Shown here piece by piece: positions 18,688-26,954 of a DNA stretch of 64,000 nt (the stretch's first letter is position 1; the number at the start of each line of letters is the position of its first letter). The translations under genes and the position numbers were made by a program. Origin of the DNA: Methanoculleus chikugoensis (GTDB lineage Archaea > Halobacteriota > Methanomicrobia > Methanomicrobiales > Methanoculleaceae); the NCBI RefSeq assembly GCF_900095385.1, contig NZ_FMID01000024.1, forward strand, positions 1 through 64,000, written 5' to 3'. Below the pieces are notes generated by a model. The model saw only the letters and a list, made by a program, of their open reading frames with translations, ran no database searches and was not told the DNA's origin.

Positions 18688-18942
18688 TCACCTTTTTGCT
18701 GCCGCCAGCTCATCCTCTCTCTTCGCCTTCGCGGCGGCGCGGCCGATCAGGATCACCACGATCACCGCGATGATCGTCACGACGATGGCATACACTAACA
18801 TGGCAACGAGCGTGCTCTGTTCCCCGAATATGAGGGCAAAAAGTTCCTGAATGGCGCCGTTCCATGCGAGAGCGGCGACCAGACCAAATGCGGCCGTGAC
18901 GAGGGCCGCTATCTTGTCGATGACCTCTGTTTTGAAAGACAT
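18688..18942 (-). CDS. Small two-helix membrane protein (DUF5654 type)
   Basis: An 84-residue protein with two hydrophobic helices (about residues 12-35 and 44-68) and a basic-acidic tail ending EDELAAAKR. The pattern KTEVIDKIAALVTAAFGLVA with AWNGAI matches the DUF5654 family common in archaea; its role is unknown. It has its own TATA-like box 30 bases upstream and lies 58 bases before the second corA, so co-transcription with corA is possible. Confidence 0.75.
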   Translation of the reverse strand: MSFKTEVIDKIAALVTAAFGLVAALAWNGAIQELFALIFGEQSTLVAMLVYAIVVTIIAVIVVILIGRAAAKAKREDELAAAKR

Positions 18943-18973
18943 ATGGTTCCTCAGTCGGGAGGTGTACGGTAAA

Positions 18974-18983
18974 TGATATAATA
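18974..18983 (-). promoter_or_regulatory. TATA-like box for the DUF5654-type gene
   Basis: ATTATATCA on the minus strand, centred about 35 bases before the ATG at 18942. Confidence 0.5.
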
Positions 18984-19192
18984 CTTTCGCCGTGCGGGAT
19001 TCTCCGGCCTCCGTCAGGCTTTTGAGTCTCCCTTAGGGGCTCTTATGGGAAACAGGGCCGGATATGCGCGCCGCGAAACGTTCCCGGCAGGGTCGCCGTA
19101 GATCCGGCATCACCCTCTCCCCGGCCTTCCTCGCCTTCACTTTCGCCCCGGGCACCCAAACTACATTGACGTACGACGTCGAACTGTATGCA

Positions 19193-21202
19193 ATGGATAG
19201 CCTCGACGACTGGTTCCCGTACCGGGAGTACCGGCCTCATCAGCGGGAGATGCTTGAATTGGCCGCATCCATCGCCCGCGACGGCGGCATCGCCATGATC
19301 GATGCGCCGACCGGGAGCGGCAAGTCGAGCGTGGCCTCCGCGCTCCTCGCGGAGAGCCGGGGCCGGAAAGTGCTCGTCGCCGTCCGGACCATCAGCCAGC
19401 TTGCGACGTTCATGCGCGAGCTCGAGCTCATCCGGAAGAAGCGCGGCAATCTCAAGTTCGCCTACCTCATCGGCAAGTCCAGCATGTGCCCGCTCGGCGG
19501 CGAAGGTGACATCTACCGGCGGTGCGAGGGCGTCAAGTCCTTCTCGACGGCCCTGATGCGGGAGCGGGCGCAGAAGGGGTCGCTTGTCCCGGCGAACGAT
19601 CGCCAGATCAAACAGCAGATCCGGAAGATGGACCCGGAACACCCGCTCATCTGCCCCTACTTCATCCACGGCAAATCCTTCGTGGAGCCCGAGGACGGGG
19701 GATTGAAGATGATCCCGTCGGCGGCCCTGCGCGTCAGGGCCGAGCGGGTGAGCACCGAACTGATCTGGCCCGACCAACTCGCCGGGTTCTGCGGCGACAT
19801 CTGCCCTTACGATACGATGATGCACGCCGCCCGGGACGCCGACGTGGTGCTCGTGAACTTCTACCACCTCTTCGACGATATCATCCGGGAACAGATCTAC
19901 CAGTCGCTCGGGATCGAGGGGCACGACGCCATGCTGCTCATCGACGAGGCCCATAACTGCGGCGACGTCGTCCAGAGCATCGAGAGCGTGACGATCGAGG
20001 AGCGCGATATCGTGCAGGCCGGCCATGAACTCTCCGGACGCCGCCGGTCGCCGCAGGCGGACGCCATCGTCCAGATCCTGCCGCAGATCACCCGGTTCAT
20101 GGAGGCGCTCAAAGGTTCGCACGAGGTCGAGGACTGGTTCGACCCCGCGATCTTCCAGCGAATGATCCTCTCCGGGACGCTCTACCGGAACGTGGAGGAG
20201 ATCGTGGACGACCTCCTCAAGATCAGCGAGGGGATCCGCGAGAAGAACATGCAGGCGGGCGAGTTCCGGGAGAGCGCGATCGAGCGGCTGACCGAGTTCT
20301 TCTACCGGATCTTCCGATCCGCCGCCGACCCGGCCTACCTCACGGTCTACCGCAAAGAGGAGGACGGGGCGGTGGCGCTCGAGGTCCGAAACATCGACCC
20401 GAGCACCAAACTCCAGGAGATCGCCCGGGCGCACGCCTGCTGCGTCCTGATCTCGGGGACGCTCTCGCCGATCGAGAGTTACCGCCGCTACTACTTCGGC
20501 GACCTTCCCGTCACGACGATCTCGCTCCCGAACTCCTTCCCCCCGGAGAACCGCCGCATCTTTTGCGCAACCGACATCACCACCGCCTACTCGATGCGCC
20601 GGGACAGAGAGAACCTCGCACGGACCGAGGACTACATCACGACGTTTGCCCGCCTCCCCGGGAACCTCGCGATCTATTTCCCCTCCTACGACCTCCTGAA
20701 CACCTTCGCGGATCGCTGCGCTCCCCGGATCAGAAAGAAGCAGATCTACATCGAGTCCAAGGATACCGCGGCCTCGGCCGCGATGCTCCGGGAGTTCATG
20801 GCCCTCCCCGGAACCGGCCGCTCGGGCATCCTCTTTGCGGTCTGCGGCGGCAAGTGGAGCGAGGGCCTGGACTACCGCGGCGAGATGCTCTCGGGTGCGC
20901 TCGTCATCGGCCTCCCGCTCGCGCCGTTCAACCGCGTCAGGAGGATGGTCATCGACTACTTCCGGATGAAGTTCGGCGAGGAGGGGGAGTTCATCAGTTA
21001 CACTCTCCCGGCGGTCAACCGCGCCCTGCAGGCGCTCGGCCGGGTGCTCCGGACGCCCGAGGACAGGGGTATGCTCGTCCTCGGCGAGAAAAGGTTCCTG
21101 GAACGCCGGGTTCATGCGGGGCTGCCGCCGTGGATGCAGGAGGAGATGACGACATGCACCGTCGAAGCGTTCCGAAAGGAGGCCGAGAGATGGCGATCCT
21201 GA
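19193..21202 (+). CDS. XPD/Rad3-like superfamily 2 DNA helicase
   Basis: A 669-residue ATP-dependent 5'-3' DNA helicase of the XPD/DinG group. Walker A is DAPTGSGKSSVASALL, and the DEAH box is LLIDEAHNCGDVV. Cysteines that could hold the 4Fe-4S cluster sit between them (SMCPLGG, RRCEG, ICPYF, ICPYD). C-terminal motif VI includes NRALQALGRVLRTPEDRGM. The ATG at 19193 is preferred because the Q-motif-like WFPYREYRPHQREML follows at once; an upstream ATG at 19064 adds an unrelated 43-residue piece. It overlaps the DNA-repair gene ogt by 13 bases, which fits a role in DNA repair. Confidence 0.92.
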   Translation: MDSLDDWFPYREYRPHQREMLELAASIARDGGIAMIDAPTGSGKSSVASALLAESRGRKVLVAVRTISQLATFMRELELIRKKRGNLKFAYLIGKSSMCPLGGEGDIYRRCEGVKSFSTALMRERAQKGSLVPANDRQIKQQIRKMDPEHPLICPYFIHGKSFVEPEDGGLKMIPSAALRVRAERVSTELIWPDQLAGFCGDICPYDTMMHAARDADVVLVNFYHLFDDIIREQIYQSLGIEGHDAMLLIDEAHNCGDVVQSIESVTIEERDIVQAGHELSGRRRSPQADAIVQILPQITRFMEALKGSHEVEDWFDPAIFQRMILSGTLYRNVEEIVDDLLKISEGIREKNMQAGEFRESAIERLTEFFYRIFRSAADPAYLTVYRKEEDGAVALEVRNIDPSTKLQEIARAHACCVLISGTLSPIESYRRYYFGDLPVTTISLPNSFPPENRRIFCATDITTAYSMRRDRENLARTEDYITTFARLPGNLAIYFPSYDLLNTFADRCAPRIRKKQIYIESKDTAASAAMLREFMALPGTGRSGILFAVCGGKWSEGLDYRGEMLSGALVIGLPLAPFNRVRRMVIDYFRMKFGEEGEFISYTLPAVNRALQALGRVLRTPEDRGMLVLGEKRFLERRVHAGLPPWMQEEMTTCTVEAFRKEAERWRS

Positions 21203-21657
21203 ACGGGTCGTGCCGGCTGGACCTCTGGTACGTCCACGTCGCATGGCAGGACGATCTCGTCTACCGGGTGCGGTTCGCGCGTGAAGGCATTGCAGGATCG
21301 GTGCCGGAAGAGATCCTGCGCTACTGTGCCGGGCGACCGGCGGACCTCTCCTCGCTCAGGAGCATCGCGACCGAGGGTGAAACGACGTTTGCGAAGATCT
21401 ACCGTGCCGTCCGGGCAATCCCCTGCGGGGAGACCGTCACCTACGGCGAGGTCGCCCGGATGGTCGGGACCGCGCCCCGGGCGGTCGGGGCGGCGATGGC
21501 GCGGAACCCGACCCCGATCGTGGTGCCCTGCCACCGGGTCGTCGCGAAAGCCGGCATAGGCGGATTTTCCCCCGATCTCGCCATCAAAGAGACCCTGCTT
21601 GCCCTGGAACGCAGGGGAGATGTCTGCACCCTGGAAAAGAGAGGAGTTAACAGGTAA
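21190..21657 (+). CDS. ogt: Methylated-DNA-[protein]-cysteine S-methyltransferase
   Basis: Repairs O6-alkylguanine by transferring the alkyl group to its own cysteine. The 155-residue protein contains the active-site motif PIVVPCHRVVAKAGIGGFS and the helix-turn-helix DNA-binding part GETVTYGEVARMVGTAPRAV. It starts inside the end of the helicase gene (ATG at 21190, helicase stop at 21202), so the two are probably translationally coupled. The N-terminal domain is short, as in archaeal Ogt proteins. Confidence 0.95.
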   Translation: MAILNGSCRLDLWYVHVAWQDDLVYRVRFAREGIAGSVPEEILRYCAGRPADLSSLRSIATEGETTFAKIYRAVRAIPCGETVTYGEVARMVGTAPRAVGAAMARNPTPIVVPCHRVVAKAGIGGFSPDLAIKETLLALERRGDVCTLEKRGVNR

Positions 21658-21677
21658 CTCCGTCATAATATAGTGAA

Positions 21678-22589
21678 ATGAAGATCGTGGTCCTGGGTGC
21701 CGGGGCGGTCGGGCTGACCGTTGCCGCAAAGTTGTCCCGCGTCGCGGACGTTCATGCCGTAGCGAGGACGCGGCACGCGGATGCAGTGCAGGAGCGGGGC
21801 TTTCTGATGACCGGCATATGGGGAGAGGGCGCATACCGGTTCAGCTGCTCCGAGGAACTCCCCGACGCATGGCGGGATGCCGACTACTACATCGTCGCCG
21901 CAAAGTCCACCGACACGGAGGCGATCTGCCGTCAGTTCGCCGACGCCATCGGGGGACACGAGGTGGTGAGCCTCCAGAACGGCATCGGAAACGAGGAGAT
22001 CATCGCGCGGTTCACCGACCGGGTCATCGGGGCCATGATCATCACCGGGTTCGAGTGGCGAGGCGATGCCTCAGTCCACGTCTCCGTGGAGGCGGCGCCC
22101 ATGAAACTCGGGCGGTTCCCGTCCGGTACGGACGCCGCGGTCGAAGACCTCGCCGCCCTCATCCGGGAAGCCGGTATCCGGGCGGAGGTGACCGCCGGCA
22201 TCAGGACGGATGTCTGGAGCAAGACCCTCTACAACTGCGCGCTAAACCCGCTCGGCGCCCTCATGAACGTCCCTTACGGCGCGCTCGTCGATCCGCACGC
22301 ATGGGCGGTCGTCACCGCGATTGTGGAGGAGGCTTACCGGGTGGCGGAAGCAGAAGGTGTCTCCCTCCCCTGGGAGACGGCGGAGGCGTACCTCGAGTAT
22401 CTCCGGACGGCGCAGCTCCCCGCGACGGCCGCCCACCACTCGTCGATGCTCCAGGATATCGCCGGCGGGAGGAAGACCGAGATCGACTTCATGAACGGTG
22501 CGGTGGCGGCACTCGCCGAAAGGCACGGCATCGGGGCGCCTTACAACACCTGCATCGCCGAACTGATCCGCTTCCGGGAGCGGCTCTGA
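21678..22589 (+). CDS. panE: 2-dehydropantoate 2-reductase (ketopantoate reductase)
   Basis: Reduces ketopantoate to pantoate with NAD(P)H in coenzyme A synthesis. The 303-residue protein begins with the Rossmann fingerprint KIVVLGAGAVGLTVAAKL. It then has the family blocks VSLQNGIGNEE and a catalytic Lys in VWSKTLYNCALNPLGAL. The C-terminal block contains SMLQDIAGGRKTEIDFMNGA, typical of archaeal and bacterial PanE. It is followed 18 bases later by mobA on the same strand. Confidence 0.93.
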   Translation: MKIVVLGAGAVGLTVAAKLSRVADVHAVARTRHADAVQERGFLMTGIWGEGAYRFSCSEELPDAWRDADYYIVAAKSTDTEAICRQFADAIGGHEVVSLQNGIGNEEIIARFTDRVIGAMIITGFEWRGDASVHVSVEAAPMKLGRFPSGTDAAVEDLAALIREAGIRAEVTAGIRTDVWSKTLYNCALNPLGALMNVPYGALVDPHAWAVVTAIVEEAYRVAEAEGVSLPWETAEAYLEYLRTAQLPATAAHHSSMLQDIAGGRKTEIDFMNGAVAALAERHGIGAPYNTCIAELIRFRERL

Positions 22590-22607
22590 CGGCCGGGAGA
22601 GAGGAGC

Positions 22608-23231
22608 ATGCGATCTGCGATAGTCCTTGTCGGCGGAGCGGCACGCCGTGCCGGGGGACGGGAGAAGTACTTCTTCACGTTCCGGGGCAAGACCTTCATC
22701 GACCGCCTTATCGACGCCCTGGAGGAGGCGGTCGACGAGATCGTGGTCGTTGCGCGGGATCCCGGGCAGTGCGAGCGGTTCGGCCATATCGGGAATATCA
22801 GGTGCATAGCGGACGTCCGGCAAGGTCTCGGCCCCATCGGCGGCCTGCACGCGGGGGCGCTCGCGGTGCACGGCGAGTACGTCTTCGTTGCCGCCTGCGA
22901 CATGCCCTGCATCAATCCGGGAGTGGTTCGGCTGCTATTCGACACCGCAGTCGGCTGCGATGCCGCCATCCCCAGCTGGAACGCCGATATGCTCGAACCG
23001 CTCCACGCGGTCTACCGGAGGAGCGCACTGCTCGATTACCTGGAGGAGCACGAGTCGCTCTCGCTCCGGGCGATGATCTGGAGTCTCGATACCCGCTACG
23101 TGCCTGTAGAAAAGATTCGCGAGATCGATCCCAACCTGCTGACGTTTACGAATATCAACAATCTTGAAGACCTGGAGTCGATCGATCCCGCGGCAGGACG
23201 CGACACCGACGACCTGCGTGGCCCTTGCTGA
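22608..23231 (+). CDS. mobA: Molybdenum cofactor guanylyltransferase-like protein
   Basis: A nucleotidyltransferase of the MobA family, predicted to attach GMP to molybdopterin for enzymes such as formate and formylmethanofuran dehydrogenases. The 207-residue protein has the N-terminal loop AIVLVGGAARRAGGREKYFF, in place of the usual GGxSxRMGxDK, and the metal-site segment FVAACDMPCINPGVVRLL. The loop lacks the canonical Ser/Met residues, so a related nucleotidyltransferase role is possible. A good ribosome binding site (GAGAGGAG) precedes the ATG. Confidence 0.82.
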   Translation: MRSAIVLVGGAARRAGGREKYFFTFRGKTFIDRLIDALEEAVDEIVVVARDPGQCERFGHIGNIRCIADVRQGLGPIGGLHAGALAVHGEYVFVAACDMPCINPGVVRLLFDTAVGCDAAIPSWNADMLEPLHAVYRRSALLDYLEEHESLSLRAMIWSLDTRYVPVEKIREIDPNLLTFTNINNLEDLESIDPAAGRDTDDLRGPC

Positions 23232-23423
23232 ACGTCGTCACGCCGATCTTCGCACGGAACCCCGACCCGTAACCGGACGGGAGACCGCCCGGCTTGCCGT
23301 ATCTCTGCGAGCATTCCCCGTTCAAGAACCTCCTTTTCTCGTGCCCGAGCGGTGAGTTCCCGAATCCGGCTCAGTACTTTGCTAACATGGTTGGAGCAGT
23401 CCACCCGGAGGATCAACCATCGA

Positions 23424-23545
23424 GGCTTCTCAAACTCCATTCTTGATGGAACGTCGCGGCTCGAAACTTGATGGCTTCTCATGCTCGCTACACTCGCACT
23501 TCGCACCTAACGGTGCTCAAGCACCTGTCCTACGGGCAGTCGCAC
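23424..23545 (+). repeat. GCACC/GGTGC mini-hairpin module, stand-alone copy
   Basis: The 23232-23824 gap has no gene. It contains a stretch like that at 46228-46309: shared blocks GGCTTCTCATGCTC, CGCACTTCGCACCT and GGTGCTCAA, with a hairpin GCACC-taac-GGTGC at 23503-23516. Nearby TCAAACTCCATTC (23432) is also shared. The module recurs in or beside the large repeat tracts A, B, C and D. Confidence 0.55.
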
Positions 23546-23551
23546 TTCGCG

Positions 23552-23616
23552 GCTTCGCGCTCTTCGCGTGAGATTTCGGTACTGCTCCCGCCGTCACCTC
23601 ACGCGAAGGCGCGAAG
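23552..23616. repeat. Long inverted repeat (family 2), first copy
   Basis: The left arm at 23552-23572 (GCTTCGCGCTCTTCGCGTGAG) pairs with the right arm at 23598-23616 (CTCACGCGAAGGCGCGAAG), with one bulged base and a loop of about 25 nt. The same arm sequences recur at 35708-35773. It lies in a gene-free gap before the propeller gene. Confidence 0.7.
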
Positions 23617-23793
23617 AACGCGAAGTCCGGTGTCGGGTGCCGAAATTAGTGAAGTACTGAGACTCTCCCGGTTCCTCAAAAAGTTCTACCGGCCCTCCCG
23701 AAACCGTGGCAACCTCCGGCCGTCCCTGATCGGGGTCGTTCAGGACCCGCCGAACCGTCCCGGGAGCCGGAGGCGGTACATCGCCCGAAAGAA

Positions 23794-23802
23794 TTATATA
23801 CT
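23794..23802 (+). promoter_or_regulatory. TATA-like box for the beta-propeller gene
   Basis: TTATATACT lies 24-31 bases before the ATG at 23825. If used, the transcript would be nearly leaderless for that start, or have a 60-base leader for the ATG at 23888. Confidence 0.5.
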
Positions 23803-23824
23803 ATCTCCGAGAAGTCAGGCCGTG

Positions 23825-25075
23825 ATGTCATCGGGGGAAGTGACTTCATCCAGTTCTACCGCCAGGGTTCCGGCCGGTTCCGGAATAATGCGTTCCGGGC
23901 GTGCGATCCGGGGAAATCGAGCCGGACGTATAGCGACACCGCTCCTTCTCTTCTGCTGTCTTGTTGCAGCCCTGTGCGGGGTTGTCTCCGCCGACGAAGG
24001 GGAGTATGTTCCCGTCTGGAGCCTGGGGGCAAGCGGCCCGGTCAGTTCCGTGGCGGTCACGCACGACGGTTCCACGATCGTTGCCTCTGCGGGTTCGATG
24101 GTATACCTTCTCGACCGGCAGGGCAACGTCCTCTGGCAGAACTCCGCCGGCTCCCGTGTGAACGGCGTTGGGATATCGCCCGAAGGATCGTGGATCGGCG
24201 TTGCTGCGGACAAACTTTACCTCTACAACCGGGACGGAGACCTGCTCTGGACGGTGAAGACCTCTTTTGTCTACCGGAGCGTGGATCTCTCGTCGAACGG
24301 GATGTATGTCGCCGCCGGCTGCGACAACGGCGCGGTCTACATCTTTGATCGGAACAAGAAGCAGCTCTGGGACTACGATATGGGAACCGACAGTTACGGT
24401 CTCGCGATATCGGAGAACGGCCGCAGGATCGCGATCGGCTGCGATAACCAGGGGGTCTACCTCCTCAACAGCAGGGAAGGAGAGTCCTGGAGTTACGGAA
24501 CCGGCAGACTGGTGAGGGGGATTGACCTCACCCCCGACGGGCGGTTCGTGGCGGCCGGGTCGGTCGACCGGTGCCTCTATCTCTCCACGGGGGAGGGCGA
24601 ACACCTCTGGAAATACCCCGTGGGCGATGCCGTTTCCTCGACGGCCCTGACGAACGAGGCTGACAGGATCTTCGCTGCAGCCGGCAAGACGATCCACGTC
24701 ATCGACCGCACGGGAGCCGAGGTCCAGAAGATCGGCCTTGGCGGCCGCGCGGAGTCCGTCGCGGTGACCCCCGAAGGTTCGTTCCTCGTCGTCGGGGGCG
24801 GCGAGGGCGATCGCTCAATCCGTCTCTTCGCAAACGATCCGGACCTGGTCGAGGCCTGGAATCCGCCGGAGGCCGTTATCAACGAGACCGAACAGCCGGA
24901 AGAGGGGACGGCCGGCGTGACCGTCTCCCCGGCACCCGGGAACACCAGCACGGATACGGGGGCGGAAGTGGGCGCCGCGGCCCGGGAAGAAGTCCCGATA
25001 ACGTCAAGGGTATCCGGGTGGGTGGAGAACATCATCTCCCTCCTCTTTAAACCCCAGGAAGACTTCCTGGCCTGA
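23825..25075 (+). CDS. Exported beta-propeller (WD40/PQQ-like repeat) protein
   Basis: A 416-residue protein with an N-terminal signal sequence (ATPLLLFCCLVAALCGVVSA), then about seven blade repeats of the form ...VAAGxxxxxVYLxDRxGxxLW. Examples are MVYLLDRQGNVLWQNSAG, AVYIFDRNKKQLWDYDM and GVYLLNSREGESWSYG. The region after residue 340 is a Thr/Glu-rich linker ending in an amphipathic segment WVENIISLLFK. No enzyme motif is seen; binding or sensing at the cell surface is inferred. Starts at 23825 and 23888 are both possible; the longer reading from 23468 runs through repeat DNA and is rejected. Confidence 0.78.
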   Translation: MSSGEVTSSSSTARVPAGSGIMRSGRAIRGNRAGRIATPLLLFCCLVAALCGVVSADEGEYVPVWSLGASGPVSSVAVTHDGSTIVASAGSMVYLLDRQGNVLWQNSAGSRVNGVGISPEGSWIGVAADKLYLYNRDGDLLWTVKTSFVYRSVDLSSNGMYVAAGCDNGAVYIFDRNKKQLWDYDMGTDSYGLAISENGRRIAIGCDNQGVYLLNSREGESWSYGTGRLVRGIDLTPDGRFVAAGSVDRCLYLSTGEGEHLWKYPVGDAVSSTALTNEADRIFAAAGKTIHVIDRTGAEVQKIGLGGRAESVAVTPEGSFLVVGGGEGDRSIRLFANDPDLVEAWNPPEAVINETEQPEEGTAGVTVSPAPGNTSTDTGAEVGAAAREEVPITSRVSGWVENIISLLFKPQEDFLA

Positions 25076-25103
25076 CCCACTCTTTTCGGGCAGGATGGGC
25101 GGA

Positions 25104-25871
25104 CTAGATCCGGCGCCTGCTTCCGCTCGCGTCGCGCGCGTAATGCCCGAACTCGCTATCGAGCAGGGTGTCGCCGGAGAAGACGGGACCGTCCCTGCAG
25201 ACCCGCAGGCCGTGCGGGTCGGTGCAGCACGAACCGCAGAGGCCGACGCCGCACTTCATGTAGCGGTGGAGGGAGAAGAGTCCCCGCTCGGCACACCCTT
25301 CCCGGTCGAGGACGGCGAGCACCGCCGCCATCATCACCTCGGGACCGCAGACGCAGATGCGGTCGAAGTCGGCGAGATCCACCCTTGAGATGAGCTCCGT
25401 CACGAACCCGTGGTGGCCGGCGGTGCCGTCGTCGGTCGCGACCATCATCAGCGTCACCGCATCGCGTATACGGTCGGCGAAGAGGAGTTCGGAGGCCGTC
25501 CTGGCGCCGAGGAGGAAGGTGTCGACCAGCCCGGCCGTGACAAGCGGCAGGAGCGGAGAGGCCCCGACGCCGCCGCCGACGGCAAGCGTTCTTCCGGAGA
25601 CGGCAAAACCGTTTCCGTAAGGGCCCCTGACACCGATTCGGTCGCCCTCGTGCATCGCAAAGAGAGCGGCGGTCGCGTCGCCGACCTTCTGGACGGTGAT
25701 CGAGGATGGGGAGGAGAGGGCCATCGGCACCTCGTCCACGCCCGGCACCCAGACCATCACGAACTGACCCGGCCGCGCTGCAATCTCGCGGTCGAAGACG
25801 AACGTCCTGATTGACGGCGTCTCCTCGACGATCTCCGTTATCGTGACCCCGGCGGGCATCTGCTCATGCAT
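25104..25871 (-). CDS. pyrK: Dihydroorotate dehydrogenase electron-transfer subunit
   Basis: Passes electrons from dihydroorotate oxidation to NAD+ in class 1B dihydroorotate dehydrogenase. The 255-residue protein has an FAD-binding domain (GQFVMVWVPGVDEVPMALSS), an NAD-binding domain with CGPEVMMAAVL, and a 2Fe-2S cysteine set in MKCGVGLCGSCC plus a later Cys in LRVCRDGPVF. The ATG at 25871 overlaps the end of pyrD by 8 bases; an ATG at 25859 is also possible. It is co-transcribed with pyrD. Confidence 0.93.
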   Translation of the reverse strand: MHEQMPAGVTITEIVEETPSIRTFVFDREIAARPGQFVMVWVPGVDEVPMALSSPSSITVQKVGDATAALFAMHEGDRIGVRGPYGNGFAVSGRTLAVGGGVGASPLLPLVTAGLVDTFLLGARTASELLFADRIRDAVTLMMVATDDGTAGHHGFVTELISRVDLADFDRICVCGPEVMMAAVLAVLDREGCAERGLFSLHRYMKCGVGLCGSCCTDPHGLRVCRDGPVFSGDTLLDSEFGHYARDASGSRRRI

Positions 25872-26751
25872 GGGCGCACCCCACGATCTCGCCCGCATCG
25901 ATGCCGTCAGGGCTATAGAGGTCGTCTGCAATCGCGGCAAAGATACCGACGTCGTCGATGACCGCGCTCCCGATCTCGACGGCGCTCGCACCCGCCATCA
26001 TCATCTCGACGACGTTGTCGGCGGTGGAGACCCCGCCGCACCCGACGATCGGGATGGAGCACGCCTCGTAGAGGTCGTAGACACACCGGACCGCGACGGG
26101 GAAGATGGCTTTCCCCGAGAGCCCGCCGAACCGGTTCCCGAGCACCGGCCGGCGGAGCGCCGTCGATATCCGCATCGCTTTCACGGTGTTGACCGCGACG
26201 ATCGCGTCCGCCCCGCCGCGCTCCGCCGCCGCTCCGATCTCGGCGATATCGGCGACGTTCGGGGTGAGTTTCACCCAGGTCGGAACCCCGAGGGAGGCTA
26301 CCGCCCGGGTACACTCCTCCACGAGAGCCGGGTCGCTCCCGATGGCCGCCCCGTAGCCCTCTGCGTGGGGGCAGGAGAGGTTCAGTTCGAGCCCGGAGGC
26401 CGTCCCGGCGAACCACCCGGCGACCGTCCGGAACTCCTCCGGCGTCCCGCCGAAGATGCTCACGATCACCGGATCGCCCGTGAGAGCGGTCAGCTCGTCC
26501 ACAAACGCGGCCGAGGGGTTCGGCAGGCCCATGGCGTTGATGATGCCGCCGTCGACCACGACCAGACAGGGGCCGGGATGCCCTTCTTTCGGGCTCGGGC
26601 CGATGGATTTCGTGACCACACCGCCCGCTCCGTTCGCGAGGATACGTGCGAGCGACGCCCCGGTGGTACCGAGGATGCCGGCCGCGAGCAGCAGGTGGTT
26701 CCTCAACCGGATGCCGCCGACCTCGATGGGGCCTGGATAAAGCGCAACCAT
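25864..26751 (-). CDS. pyrD: Dihydroorotate dehydrogenase, catalytic subunit
   Basis: Oxidises dihydroorotate to orotate in pyrimidine synthesis. The 295-residue FMN barrel begins VALYPGPIEVGGIRLRNHLL and has NLSCPHAEGYGAAIG, where family 1B enzymes carry the catalytic Cys. It also has VKLTPNVADIAEIG and the FMN phosphate site VGCGGVSTADNVVEMMMAGA. The ATG at 26751 fits the family start; an upstream extension to 26847 is a shadow. The partner PyrK is encoded next, overlapping. Confidence 0.95.
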   Translation of the reverse strand: MVALYPGPIEVGGIRLRNHLLLAAGILGTTGASLARILANGAGGVVTKSIGPSPKEGHPGPCLVVVDGGIINAMGLPNPSAAFVDELTALTGDPVIVSIFGGTPEEFRTVAGWFAGTASGLELNLSCPHAEGYGAAIGSDPALVEECTRAVASLGVPTWVKLTPNVADIAEIGAAAERGGADAIVAVNTVKAMRISTALRRPVLGNRFGGLSGKAIFPVAVRCVYDLYEACSIPIVGCGGVSTADNVVEMMMAGASAVEIGSAVIDDVGIFAAIADDLYSPDGIDAGEIVGCAHA

Positions 26752-26954
26752 TGAAAAAAGGTGGGAGCGGGGTATTATTATACTCTCGCGCCAAGTGTAC
26801 TGACAGGAAAGTATGTGCTCCGCTCTCCGGAGCCCGGGTACCGGCACGGGAAGCGGTAAGGAGGCTTTTTCCCCGCCGGATTGTTATTTTCCGTGCAGTC
26901 CGGGGCTTCTTTGCGCGCATACCTTATACCATTACTCTGATTAGGACCGATACT

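Noticed and set aside
19043-21244. 733-codon open frame on the minus strand
   Set aside because: Lies exactly opposite the XPD-like helicase, is Arg/Asp/Glu-rich with no recognisable motif, and arises from high third-position GC.
23468-23824. N-terminal extension of the propeller gene
   Set aside because: The extra 119 codons cover repeat and hairpin DNA, read as low-complexity, and precede the TATA-like box.
25843-26754. 303-codon open frame on the plus strand
   Set aside because: Opposite pyrD; no family features.
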